A stretch of DNA of 51,317 bases from Gilliamella intestini (GCF_900094935.1 NZ_FMBA01000015.1:1-51317); one strand, 5' to 3'; shown: positions 36,925 to 46,532, numbered from the stretch's first letter. Translations and numbers: made by a program. The notes: generated from the sequence alone by a model not told the origin.

Positions 36925-38661
36925 TTATGCGATAGGCCATAGATGTTTAATCATTAATTGCGGAGCTTGATTACCACGAAATTCATCGACATCTAAGTGA
37001 TAAACTACTTTTACATTTTTTATTGACTGATCAGGCCATTGCTCTCTATTTACATTAAACAACACTCCTTCAATGAGAGGCCCACCGTTTTGAGGTTCTA
37101 GCAGTAGTTTAAGATGCTTATCTGCAAATAACCGCTGTTGATGAATAATAAAATCACCATCAAAAATTGGTGTATAAAAACCTTCTCCCCATGGACCTGA
37201 TTCTTTTAATAGTTTGGCAATTGCATAAGTAAAATCTTTAGTATCTATTTGACCATCAGTTTCAATGATAGGTTCTAATAATTCGGGGTGTAATCGTGTG
37301 TTTAAAAGTACCTCAAAGCTGTTTTTAAAACGCGCTAAATTTTCTTCTCGTATGGTTAATCCAACTGCCATTGAGTGACCACCAAAACTTACTATTAAAT
37401 CAGGGTGTTGTTGATTTAATTCATCCATAAGATCACGTAAATGAATCCCTTTAATTGAACGCCCAGATCCTTTTAGAAAACCGTCTTGGGTGGAAGCAAA
37501 AGATATAACTGGTCGATGATATTTATCTTTTAAACGTGAAGATAAAATACCAATAATGCCTTGATGCCACTCAGGGTGATGAAAAACAAGTAAGTTAGGA
37601 ATTGATATGTTTTGTTTTTCAATTTCATCAATAAATAATAATGCTTCTTTATGCATGGTTTGTTCAATCAATTTTCGATCGCTATTGAGGTTATCAAGAT
37701 CGGTTGCTTTGCTGATTGCTAAATCATAATTATCACAAAGCAACAATTCGACACCTAATGACATATTATCCATTCTGCCCGCAGCATTTAATCTAGGTGC
37801 AATATAAAAAGCTAAATCTGTTGAAGTAATAGATGTAGGCTCTTTTTTTGCTATATGTAATAGAGCCTTAATCCCCTCACTACAATAACCCGCTCTGATT
37901 CTGTTTACGCCTTGGTAAACTAAAATACGATTATTGTGATCTAGTTTAACTACGTCAGCAATCGTACCTAGTGCCACTAAATCAAGTAAATTTGTTACAT
38001 TGTATTCGGTCAAATTATTATTCGTGAACCAATTTTCTTTGCGTAATTTTGCACGTAGGGCCAACATAAAATAAAAAGCTACGCCGACTCCAGCTAAATG
38101 CTTAGATGGAAAATTACAATTGGGTAAATTAGGATTAATTATCGCATCTGCATTGGGTAATTGTTCTGGACATAAATGGTGATCAGTAATAATAACTGAT
38201 AAGTTTGATTGTTTAGCAAAATCAACAGCTTCAATGGCAGATATACCATTATCAACGGTAATAATAAGCCGTACATTTTGTAAAATAGCTTTTTTTACAA
38301 TTGAAACACTTAACCCATAACCATCTTCAAAGCGATCAGGTATGATATAATCAACAGACTGGCACCCCATATTTTTAAGCGCTTTGATGATTAAAGCAGT
38401 ACTTGTTGCTCCATCTGTATCAAAATCGCCAACAATTATGATTTTTTCATTATTCTTCATCGCTAAATAAAGAATTTCAACGGCTTTTTTTATACCATCT
38501 AGTTTATCGTAATTACATAAATTACGTGTAGCGTAGTCAAGTTCTTGCATACTAGTAACGCCACGTAAAGCATAAATTCGTTGTAATAATAATGGAATAT
38601 CATCTGAAAATTTTGGATGCAATCCTGATAATTTACGATGTTTTAGTTTGTTTTTTTTCAT
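36925..38661 (-). CDS. recJ: Single-stranded-DNA-specific exonuclease RecJ
   Basis: A 578-residue 5'-3' exonuclease of recombination and mismatch repair. DHH-family motifs appear in order: VGDFDTDGATST, ITVDNGIS, ITDHHL, ADAIINP, then LDLVALGTIADV and the DHHA1 motif GSGRSI with SFGGHSMAVGL. The C-terminal OB fold ends in LMIKHLWP. It follows dsbC in the conserved order xerD-dsbC-recJ, with a hairpin between dsbC and recJ. Confidence 0.94.
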   Translation of the reverse strand: MKKNKLKHRKLSGLHPKFSDDIPLLLQRIYALRGVTSMQELDYATRNLCNYDKLDGIKKAVEILYLAMKNNEKIIIVGDFDTDGATSTALIIKALKNMGCQSVDYIIPDRFEDGYGLSVSIVKKAILQNVRLIITVDNGISAIEAVDFAKQSNLSVIITDHHLCPEQLPNADAIINPNLPNCNFPSKHLAGVGVAFYFMLALRAKLRKENWFTNNNLTEYNVTNLLDLVALGTIADVVKLDHNNRILVYQGVNRIRAGYCSEGIKALLHIAKKEPTSITSTDLAFYIAPRLNAAGRMDNMSLGVELLLCDNYDLAISKATDLDNLNSDRKLIEQTMHKEALLFIDEIEKQNISIPNLLVFHHPEWHQGIIGILSSRLKDKYHRPVISFASTQDGFLKGSGRSIKGIHLRDLMDELNQQHPDLIVSFGGHSMAVGLTIREENLARFKNSFEVLLNTRLHPELLEPIIETDGQIDTKDFTYAIAKLLKESGPWGEGFYTPIFDGDFIIHQQRLFADKHLKLLLEPQNGGPLIEGVLFNVNREQWPDQSIKNVKVVYHLDVDEFRGNQAPQLMIKHLWPIA

Positions 38662-38668
38662 ATTTTAT

Positions 38669-38692
38669 ATGCTAGCGTATTGGCGCTAGCAT
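38669..38692. terminator. 9-bp hairpin between dsbC and recJ
   Basis: ATGCTAGCG and CGCTAGCAT pair perfectly around a six-base loop. It lies within 10 bases of the recJ start on the minus strand, where no T-run follows; on the plus strand GTGTTTTT follows. Terminator or translation-control role is uncertain. Confidence 0.4.
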
Positions 38693-38741
38693 GTGTTTTT
38701 CGTTATGTTCTAATTTTCAACAAGTAATAACTTACTAATTG

Positions 38742-39440
38742 TTATTTAGTCACTTTTTTATCTAAAATTTCAATTAATTTATCAGCAGGTACATAGCCAG
38801 CAACTAACTGCCCATTAGGTAAAACAATTGCTGGTGTACCATTAATGCCAAGTTTTTTACCAACATTAAATTGTTGTGTTACATAAGGAACCATGCTGCT
38901 AGCAGGAGAAATAGTGTTACCTTTATAAGCATTTTCAAATGCTGCCTTTCGGTTAGTCATGCTCCAAATAGATTGCATATTTTTACCAACATCACTATCA
39001 GCACCAGCCCTAGGGAATGCAAAATAGTGTACTGAAATACCTGCTTCTAAATATTTATCGATATTTTCGTGTAGTAGTTTACAGTAATGACAAGTGTAAT
39101 CAGTAAAGACTGAAATGATATATTTTTCATTTTTAGCTTTGTAAACGATAGCATCGTTTTCAATTGATTTTATCATTTTTAGATTGTAGCTATTAGCGAT
39201 ATTTTCAGGTTCGCTATTTTGAATGTTATAAATAGGGCCTTGAGTTAAGTATTTACCATCATCTGTGACATAAAAAACGCCATCAGGTGTTTCGACACTT
39301 TTTAGATTGTTTATAGGGCTATTTGTAATTTTAACATCTTTATTACTGTAGCCTAATTTACCCATTGTTTTAATAATATCGGTATTATTTGCTAGTGCGG
39401 TAGTTGATATTAATGCTAAACCTAAAATTAATTTTCTCAT
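38742..39440 (-). CDS. dsbC: Thiol:disulfide interchange protein DsbC (CHYC variant)
   Basis: A 232-residue periplasmic disulfide isomerase. Signal peptide about 1-17 (ends ALA); the dimerisation domain runs to about 80; the thioredoxin domain starts with ISVFTDYTCHYC and has the cis-proline loop GTPAIVLPNG. Active-site cysteines are Cys117 and Cys120. E. coli DsbC has CGYC plus a second structural disulfide; here the dipeptide is HY and no other cysteine exists, Ser standing where the second pair would be (SIWSM, PASSM). AAGGA precedes the ATG. Context xerD-dsbC-recJ confirms orthology. Confidence 0.92.
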   Translation of the reverse strand: MRKLILGLALISTTALANNTDIIKTMGKLGYSNKDVKITNSPINNLKSVETPDGVFYVTDDGKYLTQGPIYNIQNSEPENIANSYNLKMIKSIENDAIVYKAKNEKYIISVFTDYTCHYCKLLHENIDKYLEAGISVHYFAFPRAGADSDVGKNMQSIWSMTNRKAAFENAYKGNTISPASSMVPYVTQQFNVGKKLGINGTPAIVLPNGQLVAGYVPADKLIEILDKKVTK

Positions 39441-39465
39441 TTAATTATCCTTATTTTTTCGAGCA

Positions 39466-40380
39466 TTATGCTCGAGGATGATGTTTGCTATGTAACTGTT
39501 TTAATCTTTCTGTTGCTACATGTGTATAAATTTGTGTTGTTGATAGACTACTGTGTCCAAGCAGCATTTGCACAACACGCAAATCTGCCCCATGATTAAG
39601 TAAATGGGTTGCGAAAGCGTGCCGAAGAACATGCGGTGAAAGAGCTTCAACATTGATGCCTGTCAATATGGCATAGTATTTTATTCTATGCCAAAAGGTC
39701 TGTCGTGTCATTTTTTTGCCTAATCTACTCGGAAATAGTACATCAATAGCGTTATTTTTTAGAAGATCGTTTCGGGCGTATTTTAAATAATATTCAAGCC
39801 AATAAACAGCTTCTTCACCTAGTGGTACTAAACGTTCTTTATTTCCTTTTCCAATAACTCTTATAACTCCTTGTCGTAAGCTCATATCGCTCATTTGTAA
39901 ATTTACTAATTCAGAGACGCGTAAACCGGTGGCATAAAGCACTTCTAACATGGCTTTATCCCTAAGTTCGATAGGATCTTCTATACTAGGCGATTCAAGT
40001 AGATCACTAACTTGTGATTCAGTTAAATCTTTAGGCAACTTTTTAGGTAGTTTGGGTGATGACAATACTGCTGATGGATCATCGGTTCGGTAATTTTCTT
40101 GATATAAATACTGAAAAAATCGTTTGGTTGCACTAAGTAAGCGTGCTGAACTACTTGCTTTATAGCCATCTTCTACTCGTTGCATTAAAAATTTTTGTAA
40201 ATCAATCGTTTGAGCAGTTAAAAATGTAGTATTTTGTTGTTGTAAGAACTGGCTTAATGCTAACAAATCAAGCTTATAAGATTCAATAGTATTTTCTGCA
40301 AGATTTCTTTCTAACCATAATGAATCTAAAAACTGTTCTATTAGCATTTTGCTTTGGGCGGTTGTGTTTTGGCTAACCAT
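39466..40380 (-). CDS. xerD: Tyrosine recombinase XerD
   Basis: A 304-residue site-specific recombinase that with XerC resolves chromosome dimers at dif. The N-terminal SAM-like domain (IEQFLDSLWLERNLAENTIESY) is followed by the catalytic domain: ATGLRVSELVNL holds the first Arg, HVLRHAFATHLL the His-x-x-Arg, LGHSSLSTTQIYTH the last His and nucleophile Tyr. ATG 40380 is preferred over TTG 40383. It is first in the xerD-dsbC-recJ row. Confidence 0.94.
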   Translation of the reverse strand: MVSQNTTAQSKMLIEQFLDSLWLERNLAENTIESYKLDLLALSQFLQQQNTTFLTAQTIDLQKFLMQRVEDGYKASSSARLLSATKRFFQYLYQENYRTDDPSAVLSSPKLPKKLPKDLTESQVSDLLESPSIEDPIELRDKAMLEVLYATGLRVSELVNLQMSDMSLRQGVIRVIGKGNKERLVPLGEEAVYWLEYYLKYARNDLLKNNAIDVLFPSRLGKKMTRQTFWHRIKYYAILTGINVEALSPHVLRHAFATHLLNHGADLRVVQMLLGHSSLSTTQIYTHVATERLKQLHSKHHPRA

Positions 40381-40504
40381 CAAAATTATCTCTACATTAC
40401 TGTTATTTTTTACATTATATACTAGGTGTCAATAAATATGCTGGTTATCACGTAGTTTATCTAATCAGATATTTTATTTAAATAAATAAAAACAACGTCA
40501 TTTT

Positions 40505-40615
40505 ATCAAAAAGTTTCAGGAGTGTACTACGTTTATGTGTAAAAACCTTAAAAATAGATACTATCGGGTGAATATTCTCTAGTTTGTTGCTTTGTTTGAT
40601 TTTTAAGTAAAGACA
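40505..40615. repeat. Dispersed repeat, copy 2
   Basis: Plus-strand counterpart of the minus-strand reading of 17986-18102, about 22 kb away. Long identical blocks alternate with short divergent ones. Lies about 125 bases upstream of xerD in gene-free DNA. Confidence 0.6.
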
Positions 40616-40744
40616 AACCTTTGTTATCACCTTTAGCTTGCCGTCTTAATTTATTTTTATGTATTTTTCGATTTTAATTATATATTTAAATCCATGGTTA
40701 TGGTTTTGTAACATTCATTTTTACTACTTAAAGGGGGAAAAACT

Positions 40745-40812
40745 CTAATTGGGCTTTATTTAGCCTGTTATCAGAGACCTAGCGACTTATCATAAGCGTT
40801 TAGCCCAATTAG
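40745..40812. other. 11-bp inverted arms around 46 bases, possible structured RNA
   Basis: CTAATTGGGCT (40745-40755) and AGCCCAATTAG (40802-40812) pair perfectly across 46 bases, which contain a smaller CTTAT-C-ATAAG palindrome. Followed on the plus strand by a terminator-like hairpin, so the unit may be a small RNA. No promoter is convincing. Confidence 0.35.
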
Positions 40813-40838
40813 TGACGGTTATTTTTCTTTATGATATG

Positions 40839-40880
40839 CGCGCTATCGCTTGTTTGTGATAGCGCGTTGATTTTATTTTT
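40839..40880 (+). terminator. Plus-strand intrinsic terminator without a plus-strand gene
   Basis: CGCGCTATC (40839-40847) pairs with GATAGCGCG (40858-40866), then TTGATTTTATTTTTT follows. The T-rich tail is only on the plus strand, yet both flanking genes (xerD and the transporter) are on the minus strand. Confidence 0.55.
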
Positions 40881-40894
40881 TATGAGTCTTTATG

Positions 40895-40917
40895 ACAGTA
40901 ATTTTTCAAATTACTGT
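40895..40917 (-). terminator. 10-bp hairpin after the MHS transporter gene
   Basis: ACAGTAATTT and AAATTACTGT pair around a three-base loop, 32 bases beyond the transporter stop on the minus strand. The T-run is poor. Confidence 0.45.
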
Positions 40918-40948
40918 AAATAATGTGAACAATTTCTACAAATTATGT

Positions 40949-42268
40949 TTATTCCATATCTTTAGCAAGATATTTTTGGCAATTATTATTAATTAATAGA
41001 AATAATCCAATGAATGCGCCCAAACAAAATAATCCAGCCACATAAATAGCGGGTGCCATTTTACTGACGAAATCACTAAAAAATGAAATCAGTAAAGGTG
41101 TTATACCTCCTGCAATAGCATAGGCCATATTGAATGAAAACGAGACTCCACTATAACGAATTTGTGCAGGAAACACTTTAACCATAAAATAAGAAAAAGA
41201 ACCAACTATACCTATACTAAATCCTGTCAGCGAGTAAGTAATAAATAAAATATGAGGATTGTCTAACGAAAAATAAAAGATAATGATCATAATCGCAGCA
41301 ATAAAACATCCAATAAACAAAACATTGCCTATAGAAAATTTATCCATCATCATGCCATAGAAAGTACAGCTTATAATTAATCCAATAATTGCTAATATAT
41401 TACCCTGCAACGCATCAATTGGTGAATAACCAAACTGTTTTTGTAACAAAATTGGTGTCATGAGCATGATCACCATGATACCCGCAGAAAGTACCCACGT
41501 GAGTAGCATTGATAAAATGGTTTGAGGTAAGTATTGAGTTAATACCGTGATAACAGGTATTTTTTTAGATAATTCTTGTTGTTTACGTTTTTGAATTTCA
41601 AGAAAAATTGGTGTTTCTTTTAACCAACGACGTAAATACATTGCAATCAATCCAAAGATACCACCAATAATAAATGGAATACGCCAGCCCCAATCAATGA
41701 TCTGTTCAGAAGATAAAAATTTATTCATAGCTGTTGAGACTAATGAACCAAGTAAAATGCCTAGACTTAAACCACTTGTTAAAATGCCACAAGCTAAGCC
41801 AATTTTATTTTTTGGCACATGTTCAGCAACAAAAGTCCAAGCTCCAGGCACTTCACCGCCTACAGCTAGACCTTGACACAAGCGCATAAGCAAAAGTAAT
41901 ACAGGAGCCAAAATACCAATATTTATGTAAGTGGGTAAACAACCTATAAATAGTGTGGGTAATGCCATGAGCAATATGCTTAGTGTAAACATTTTTTTGC
42001 GGCCTAAACGATCACCAAAGTGTGCCATAACAATTCCACCCAATGGACGTATTAAATATCCTGCTGCAAAAATACCAAATGTTTGAACTTGGCTTAACCA
42101 AGCAGGCATATCATTTGGGAAAAAAAGATGGCTAATAGTCATTGAAAAAAAGACAAAAATAATAAAGTCATAAAATTCTAATGCTCCTCCTAATGCGGAA
42201 AGCACTAATGTTTTATAGTCTTGAGAATTTAAGGTTCTTGTCGGTATGTGAGTTAATGCATTTGACAT
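40949..42268 (-). CDS. MFS metabolite:H+ symporter (MHS family)
   Basis: A 439-residue inner-membrane carrier with about twelve helices. ALGGALEFYDFIIF, RPLGGIVMAHFGDRLGRKKM and RLCQGLAVGGEVPGA are the MHS-type loop and helix motifs shared by KgtP, ProP, ShiA and YhjE. The substrate, probably an organic acid or osmolyte, cannot be told from sequence. ATG 42268 has GGGAT at good distance, whereas ATG 42274 lies too close to it. The gene is divergent from the LacD-like aldolase gene with 234 bases between. Confidence 0.8.
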   Translation of the reverse strand: MSNALTHIPTRTLNSQDYKTLVLSALGGALEFYDFIIFVFFSMTISHLFFPNDMPAWLSQVQTFGIFAAGYLIRPLGGIVMAHFGDRLGRKKMFTLSILLMALPTLFIGCLPTYINIGILAPVLLLLMRLCQGLAVGGEVPGAWTFVAEHVPKNKIGLACGILTSGLSLGILLGSLVSTAMNKFLSSEQIIDWGWRIPFIIGGIFGLIAMYLRRWLKETPIFLEIQKRKQQELSKKIPVITVLTQYLPQTILSMLLTWVLSAGIMVIMLMTPILLQKQFGYSPIDALQGNILAIIGLIISCTFYGMMMDKFSIGNVLFIGCFIAAIMIIIFYFSLDNPHILFITYSLTGFSIGIVGSFSYFMVKVFPAQIRYSGVSFSFNMAYAIAGGITPLLISFFSDFVSKMAPAIYVAGLFCLGAFIGLFLLINNNCQKYLAKDME

Positions 42269-42502
42269 GGTCATCCCTGTAAATTTTTGTTTACAAACAG
42301 TTTAATATTCTTAACTACTATACCTTAACTCATAAATTTTTAAAGAATATATTTAATTAAGCTATCAATTCAATTTAATCAGGATGCCATTGTACAATGA
42401 TTGATTTTTATCAAGTGTATGGTTAAAACTAGCACAAATGATTAATAATTAACCGAATAAAAAAACTACAATAAAAATTCTTATTAAATGGGGGAGCGTA
42501 AA

Positions 42503-43543
42503 ATGGCTAAAAAATGTATTTCTCGTGGTAAATTTACACGTATGCAACAATTATCAAACCAAGATGGTATTATTGCAGCATTAGCGATCGATCAACGCGG
42601 TTCAATGGTTAAAATGATGGAATCTGCTGTGGGGAAAGATCGTTATCATATCGATATGGTGTATGAATTTAAAGAACTTGTCTCTCAAGAATTAACTAAA
42701 TATGTCAGTGCAATTTTGTTAGATGAAGAATATGGCTTTAAAGGCATGACGGCCAAAAATAGCAATGCTGGATTAATCATGTCATACGAAAAAACAGGAT
42801 ATGATGCTAGTACTCCAGGACGATTACCCGATATTTTGCCTGAGGATTCATTACAACGCCTAATAAAAAAAGGTGCCGATGCCGCAAAAGTATTGGTTTA
42901 TTATAATCCGGATGATCCTCAAGATATTTTAGATAAAAAACACGCATTTTTAGAACGTTTAGGCAATGAAGCTAGAGCTGCTGATATTCCTGTATTTGTT
43001 GAACCAATTGTATATGACAATGTGATAACCGATGATAAAAGTCCTGAATTTGCAAAAATCAAACCTCAAAAAGTCATCAATACAATAAAAGAGTTTACTA
43101 AAGAACAGTATTATATTGATATTTTAAAAGTCGAAGTTCCCGTATTGTTTAAGAATGTAGAAGGCTTTAACGACAACAATATCGTTGTTTATACTCAAAA
43201 ACAAGCTGCTGATTATTTTAAACAAGCAAGTGATGCCGCAACTCGTCCATTCATTTATTTAAGTGCTGGAGTACCAACAAAAACTTTCCATGAAGAACTT
43301 ATTTTTGCTGGTGAAAATGGCGCTAAGTACAGTGGTATTTTAGGTGGCCGTGCAACATGGTTTGAAGGTGTCGCTGCTTATGCAAATGGTGGCAAAGAAG
43401 GTTTGAAACGTTGGTTAGATCAAACGGGGCGAGAAAATGTCGAGCACCTCAACAAAATATTAAAGCAATATGCAACACCTTGGTATGATATTTACGGCGG
43501 TAAAGAAAATATTGAAGTTATTGATGTTAAATTAAGTAATTAG
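42503..43543 (+). CDS. Class I tagatose-1,6-bisphosphate aldolase-like protein (LacD family)
   Basis: A 346-residue TIM-barrel aldolase. IIAALAIDQRGSM starts the barrel, SAILLDEEYG and VFVEPIVYD bind the sugar phosphate, and YIDILKVEVPV carries the Schiff-base Lys. IYLSAGVP and YSGILGGRATW complete the family pattern. LacD splits tagatose-1,6-bisphosphate; relatives act on sulfofructose or deoxysugar phosphates. The lac/tag pathway kinases are not here, so the substrate is open. GGGGGAG supports ATG 42503 over the ATG at 42488. A strong terminator follows. Confidence 0.82.
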   Translation: MAKKCISRGKFTRMQQLSNQDGIIAALAIDQRGSMVKMMESAVGKDRYHIDMVYEFKELVSQELTKYVSAILLDEEYGFKGMTAKNSNAGLIMSYEKTGYDASTPGRLPDILPEDSLQRLIKKGADAAKVLVYYNPDDPQDILDKKHAFLERLGNEARAADIPVFVEPIVYDNVITDDKSPEFAKIKPQKVINTIKEFTKEQYYIDILKVEVPVLFKNVEGFNDNNIVVYTQKQAADYFKQASDAATRPFIYLSAGVPTKTFHEELIFAGENGAKYSGILGGRATWFEGVAAYANGGKEGLKRWLDQTGRENVEHLNKILKQYATPWYDIYGGKENIEVIDVKLSN

Positions 43544-43586
43544 CTAATTATTTTAAATAATCATTAGTAACATGTTATTGGTAAGT

Positions 43587-43620
43587 AAAAAGAACAGGAT
43601 TTATTTTTCCTGTTCTTTTT
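43587..43620 (+). terminator. Intrinsic terminator after the aldolase gene
   Basis: Thirteen-base perfect arms (43587-43599 and 43608-43620) with an eight-base loop; the 3' arm ends in TTTTT. It lies 44 bases past the stop. Confidence 0.85.
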
Positions 43621-43686
43621 AACAAGATTAAGTTTTACTGTTCAGGTTTAATACCAAATAACAATGTTATATTTCTGTCCAACTCA

Positions 43687-44337
43687 TTAAATGGCTTTAT
43701 CAAAAAACAGATCAACTTTACTAAGGCTTGCCATAGATTGAATGTAAGCTTTAATTTTAGGCGGAAATGTTAAGTTTTTAACACATGTTAAATTTCGTAA
43801 AATTGGGAATAAACAGATATCATCTAAAGATAACTCGCCATTACATGCATCAGACGAAACAATCAACAACTCAAGTTTGTTTAATGCAGTTGAAACTTTA
43901 GAAATTAATGAATCAGTTTGCATTAAGCACTCATCAAAAGACCCCATTTTTTTTGCTTTACTCGTAACAAAATAATCGATAGCACTTTGTGTTGCAAACT
44001 CCGCTAAACCAAGTTTTATATAACGTGGACACACTAATTTATAGTCATATTGTTGTAACTGTTTTATTAAATCTGTGATATGTGACGATTTAGGGCCTGT
44101 TAAAATGGGTTTATTGCCATAATTATTATCGATATAATCAACAATGTCTAAACTTTCAGGCATATAGCTACCATCATTTTTTTGTAAAATAGGTGCCATT
44201 TTTTCACCAATCATACGCTCAGGTGTGGCAAAATCATCACTAAGTAATACCTGCTGTTCAACGGGTATGTTTTTTAGTCCAAAAATCATTCTTGCCCGAA
44301 CACAAAAAGGACAATGTTCATAAATATACAGTTTCAT
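43687..44337 (-). CDS. grxB: Glutaredoxin 2 (GrxB)
   Basis: A 216-residue GST-like glutaredoxin. CPFC (Cys9 and Cys12) is the redox site in YIYEHCPFCVRARM; KMAPIL and MPESLDIVDYID form the glutathione site with the cis-Pro and the ESLDI motif. The C-terminal all-helical domain runs from about 85. The ATG overlaps the stop of the upstream membrane-protein gene by four bases, so the two are coupled. Confidence 0.92.
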   Translation of the reverse strand: MKLYIYEHCPFCVRARMIFGLKNIPVEQQVLLSDDFATPERMIGEKMAPILQKNDGSYMPESLDIVDYIDNNYGNKPILTGPKSSHITDLIKQLQQYDYKLVCPRYIKLGLAEFATQSAIDYFVTSKAKKMGSFDECLMQTDSLISKVSTALNKLELLIVSSDACNGELSLDDICLFPILRNLTCVKNLTFPPKIKAYIQSMASLSKVDLFFDKAI

Positions 44338-44960
44338 TTTCGACTCCTTAAATAGTCAATTGCCCAACATAAAAAAGCTACCACTAAAAATAGTAAAAAT
44401 ACATTATTCGTAGCCAACAACGCTTTAGCATAGCCAATTTTCACAACATTAATAAAAGGGTACGGGTATAGGTTTGTATAATAGCCTCGAACAAAAATAT
44501 AAATGCCATATCCCATTAATGACAATAATGATCCGGTGATGACTTTAATATTGATTTGCCGAAATGGCCCCCAAATAAACCAAGTCAATATTCCCAAAGT
44601 AGGAATAACAACATGCAAACTTTCATTAGCAATTTTTAGTAATATATTAGGAGGCGTATGAATTCCTCTTAATATTATGTTATACACAATTGCAGTTATA
44701 ACCACACCAACTAGTCCATTTAATCGAATAACTTTAAAGCTATACCGAGAACAATTGGGATTAATAGCTAGCCAAAAACAGCTCAATGCTAACATTAAAT
44801 TTGATAATACCGTAAAAAAACTATAATAATAAACTAACCTTTGTATTGAAGAGCTAGGCTGCCAAGGGCGTAACTGAGTATGCCAATAGATATAGGTTTC
44901 AAAAGCAATGATAGAAATAGCAAATAAAGCAATAAAAAGGTTAACACTTCGTTTTAACAT
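44334..44960 (-). CDS. Pr6Pr family membrane protein
   Basis: A 208-residue polytopic membrane protein with about six helices. FFTVLSNLMLALSC, VYNIILRG, LHVVIPTLGILTWFIWGP and YPYPFINVVKIGYAKAL are the motifs of the Pr6Pr family, distantly related to FAR-17a/AIG1 hydrolases. Function in bacteria is unknown. It overlaps grxB, which suggests shared expression but does not reveal a function. Confidence 0.75.
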   Translation of the reverse strand: MLKRSVNLFIALFAISIIAFETYIYWHTQLRPWQPSSSIQRLVYYYSFFTVLSNLMLALSCFWLAINPNCSRYSFKVIRLNGLVGVVITAIVYNIILRGIHTPPNILLKIANESLHVVIPTLGILTWFIWGPFRQINIKVITGSLLSLMGYGIYIFVRGYYTNLYPYPFINVVKIGYAKALLATNNVFLLFLVVAFLCWAIDYLRSRK

Positions 44961-45316
44961 AAATAGTACAAAAAATAGCTAAAGCTGTAGTATATAGTAA
45001 TTAATAAGAAAATAAAAAATCCAACTTTTGCTATCTCTATTTTTCATGACTAAATATTGACTGATTATGCTAACAATTAAAAGTATCTATCGTTATTTTC
45101 GGTTTTTTGATAATGAAACGGTATAGACTCCTGAATATTTTTTACAAAAAACATAACCTGAAAAGTGAATATTTGTGCAAATATCACGTAGTAAGTACAC
45201 AATTATAGAAATAATTATTTTTTTATAAAATTGTGAAATAACTCAAATTTTTTAAGTGGGATTAGGTTAAAATAAATTCAATGATATTTTAATTTTAAAA
45301 TTTCCTAGGAGAAAAA
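44961..45316. other. Gene-free stretch before adhP
   Basis: About 350 AT-rich bases. A partial, weak match to the dispersed repeat (CTCCTGAA core at about 45127-45135) is present. No gene or RNA is visible; TAGGAG at about 45305 is the adhP ribosome binding site. Confidence 0.45.
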
Positions 45317-46351
45317 ATGAAAGCAGCAGTTATTAAGCAAGAGTGTGATGGTCAAGTCGAAATCAAAGATATCCCTATTCGTCCTTTAGAAGCAGGAGAG
45401 GCCTTAGTTGATGTTGAGTATTGTGGTCTTTGTCATACTGATCTTCATGTTGCGGCTGGCGATTTTGGTAAAAAACCAGGTCGTGTTATTGGGCACGAAG
45501 GTGTAGGAATTGTGACTAAAGTTGCCCCAGATGTAAAAAGCTTAAAAGTTGGTGATCGGGTTAGCATTGCTTGGTTCCATGCTGGGTGTGGTACTTGTGA
45601 GTATTGTATTTCAGGCAATGAAACATTTTGTCGTAATGCATTAAACTCTGGATATACTGTTGATGGAGGTATGGCAGAGCAGTGCATTGTTAAAGCTGAT
45701 TATGCGGTTAAAGTGCCAGAAGGGCTCGATCCAGCACAAGCAACAAGTGTAACTTGTGCTGGTGTGACTACCTATAAAGGTATTAAAGTGGCTGCTACTA
45801 AACCAGGGCAATGGCTTGCAGTATTTGGAATTGGTGGTTTGGGAACACTTGCTGTCGAATATGGTAAAAAAGTGTTTAATAATAAAGTGGTTGCTATTAG
45901 TAACAGCGATAGCCAATTAGAATTATGTAAAACACTAGGTGCTGATTTGGTCGTTAATCCTAAAAAAGTTGAGGATGTGGGCGCTTATATTAAAGAACAC
46001 ACAGGGGGGGGAGTGCACGGTGCTGTTGTAACTTCTGTGACTAAAACAGCATTCAATCAGGCCATCAATTCAGTGCGACCTTTAGGGCGAGTGGTAGCCT
46101 TAGGTTTGCCTTCAGAAAATATGGATTTAAGTATTCCTAAAACCGTGTTAGATGGTATTCAAGTTTTAGGTTCATTGGTTGGTACTCGTGAAGATTTAGC
46201 AGAAGCATTTCAGTTTAGTGCAGAAGGAAAGGTCGTGCCGATAGTCGAAAAAAGACCGTTGGAAGATATCAATGATATGATCGAAGAAATGAAAGCAGGT
46301 AAAATTCGAGGTCGTATGGTTGTAGATATGAAAATGAAGAAGACTAAATAA
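45317..46351 (+). CDS. adhP: Zinc-dependent alcohol dehydrogenase AdhP
   Basis: A 344-residue NAD-linked alcohol dehydrogenase. CGLCHTD with Cys39, GHEG with His60 and the Cys in [10 protein letters not shown] bind the catalytic zinc. Cys91, 94, 97 and 105 bind the structural zinc. GIGGLG opens the Rossmann fold. It matches the ethanol-active AdhP group, which interconverts ethanol and acetaldehyde. TAGGAG precedes the ATG and a strong terminator follows, so it is monocistronic. Confidence 0.92.
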   Translation: MKAAVIKQECDGQVEIKDIPIRPLEAGEALVDVEYCGLCHTDLHVAAGDFGKKPGRVIGHEGVGIVTKVAPDVKSLKVGDRVSIAWFHAGCGTCEYCISGNETFCRNALNSGYTVDGGMAEQCIVKADYAVKVPEGLDPAQATSVTCAGVTTYKGIKVAATKPGQWLAVFGIGGLGTLAVEYGKKVFNNKVVAISNSDSQLELCKTLGADLVVNPKKVEDVGAYIKEHTGGGVHGAVVTSVTKTAFNQAINSVRPLGRVVALGLPSENMDLSIPKTVLDGIQVLGSLVGTREDLAEAFQFSAEGKVVPIVEKRPLEDINDMIEEMKAGKIRGRMVVDMKMKKTK

Positions 46352-46371
46352 GTTAACCTTATTTGTAATTC

Positions 46372-46400
46372 AAAAAGCTGGCTATATGCTGGCTTTTTTT
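46372..46400 (+). terminator. Intrinsic terminator after adhP
   Basis: AAAAAGCTGGC pairs with GCTGGCTTTTT (two G-T pairs) around TATAT, followed by more T. It begins 21 bases past the adhP stop. Confidence 0.85.
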
Positions 46401-46532
46401 ATAAATAAAAATATTATTTATTTGATTTATTAAGTTTTTTATATAAAAAACTAATCTTCCTTGTGTTTTATGAATAATTCCCTATTATATCAAAATTTCG
46501 CCGTTAATTTTATATGTTTTAAGAGGAACTTT

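Noticed and set aside
40839-40866. Resemblance of the GATAGCGC arms to the operator at 50281-50294
   Set aside because: The arms belong to a hairpin followed by T-rich sequence and sit far from any promoter; terminator is the simpler reading.
42275-42320. TGTTT-AC-AAACA inverted pair upstream of the MHS transporter
   Set aside because: Arms of only five bases in AT-rich DNA; no second copy found nearby.
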